Shown: positions 60,329 through 60,516 of the stretch, piece after piece
Numbering within the stretch: position 1 is the first letter of the stretch
Layout of the letters: every line of letters begins with the position of its first letter
Assembly (NCBI RefSeq): GCF_002237755.1
Contig: NZ_MWSJ01000030.1
Coordinates: 1-60,516, forward strand
Length of the DNA: 60,516 nt
Reading direction: 5' to 3'
Source: Lysinibacillus sp. KCTC 33748
GTDB lineage: Bacteria > Bacillota > Bacilli > Bacillales_A > Planococcaceae
Program-made: the position numbers and the translations under genes
The notes under the pieces: model-generated
What the model saw: only the letters and a program-made list of their open reading frames with translations
Databases searched by the model: none
What the model was told of the DNA's origin: nothing

Positions 60329-60516
60329 TTTTATGGAGAGTTTGATCCTGGCTCAGGACGAACGCTGGCGGCGTGCCTAATACATGCAAGTCGAGCGAAC
60401 AGAGAAGGAGCTTGCTCCTTTGACGTTAGCGGCGGACGGGTGAGTAACACGTGGGCAACCTACCTTATAGTTTGGGATAACTCCGGGAAACCGGGGCTAA
60501 TACCGAATAATCTATT
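60329..60516 (+). rRNA. rrs: 16S ribosomal RNA, 5' part
   Basis: TTTATGGAGAGTTTGATCCTGG through GAACGCTGGCGGCGTGCC and ACATGCAAGTCGAGCG is the universal 5' end of bacterial 16S. The gene runs off the window after about 188 nt. The 5' end is placed by analogy with B. subtilis. Variable region V1 (AACAGAGAAGGAGCTTGCTC) is of Lysinibacillus/Bacillus type. Confidence 0.97.

Overview
This window is a core-chromosome segment of a low-GC, endospore-forming member of the Bacillaceae/Planococcaceae. The gene order and protein style fit Lysinibacillus best; this is inference from memory, not a search. Sporulation genes (spoVG, spoVT, spoIIE, sspF, fin, yabP, yabQ) show a spore former. The segment closely parallels the origin-proximal block of Bacillus subtilis that runs from yaaO to lysS. 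It is bounded by the 3' end of one rRNA operon (5S, position 1) and the 5' end of another (16S, to position 60516), both on the + strand like nearly every gene here.

Layout. 1-1409: end of 5S rRNA, a CoxG-like protein and an HXXEE membrane protein. 1500-9304: yaaO-like decarboxylase, tmk, darA, yaaR, holB, ricT, yabA, trmN6, yazA, rsmI (replication, c-di-AMP sensing, RNA modification). 9918-10196: abrB, divergent. 10634-16702: metS, tatD, yabE-like 3D-domain protein, rnmV, ksgA. 16860-20608: veg, sspF, ispE, purR, ridA, spoVG. 20872-29421: glmU, prs, ctc, pth, fin, mfd. 30325-36355: spoVT, yabM, yabN, rqcP, yabP, yabQ, divIC, yabR. 36567-37459 (minus): a small membrane protein and a complete Gly-Met-Glu tRNA operon with its own promoter and terminator. 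38146-45040: spoIIE, tilS, hpt, ftsH. 45170-50130: aldo/keto reductase, coaX, hslO, yacD-like PPIase, cysK. 50287-51135 (minus): secreted stalk-domain protein. 51403-57107: pabB, pabA, pabC, folP, folB, folK, dusB (folate operon). 57384-60516: lysS, an orphan 90-aa ORF, tandem rRNA promoters and 16S rRNA.

Most genes are conserved housekeeping or sporulation functions in operons with overlapping starts and stops and clear rho-independent terminators. The unusual content is in the gaps. At least three interlocking repeat families fill them: (1) a roughly 150-330 bp element with terminal inverted repeats (five copies plus relics); (2) a roughly 25 bp palindrome of the form CAATTATGCCGAGGCATAATTG, often at the end of a 90-150 bp composite (about ten copies); (3) a roughly 40-46 nt unit with two alternative cores, found singly, nested inside family 1, and as an array of about eight degenerate units between mfd and spoVT.

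Other points of interest are a long inverted repeat that would bury the yabE ribosome-binding site only in read-through RNA, mutually exclusive hairpins before rnmV, a head-on tRNA operon, and the absence of yabG, yabS, yabT and yazB from their usual places. I found no CRISPR array, prophage, insertion sequence with transposase, or defence system.
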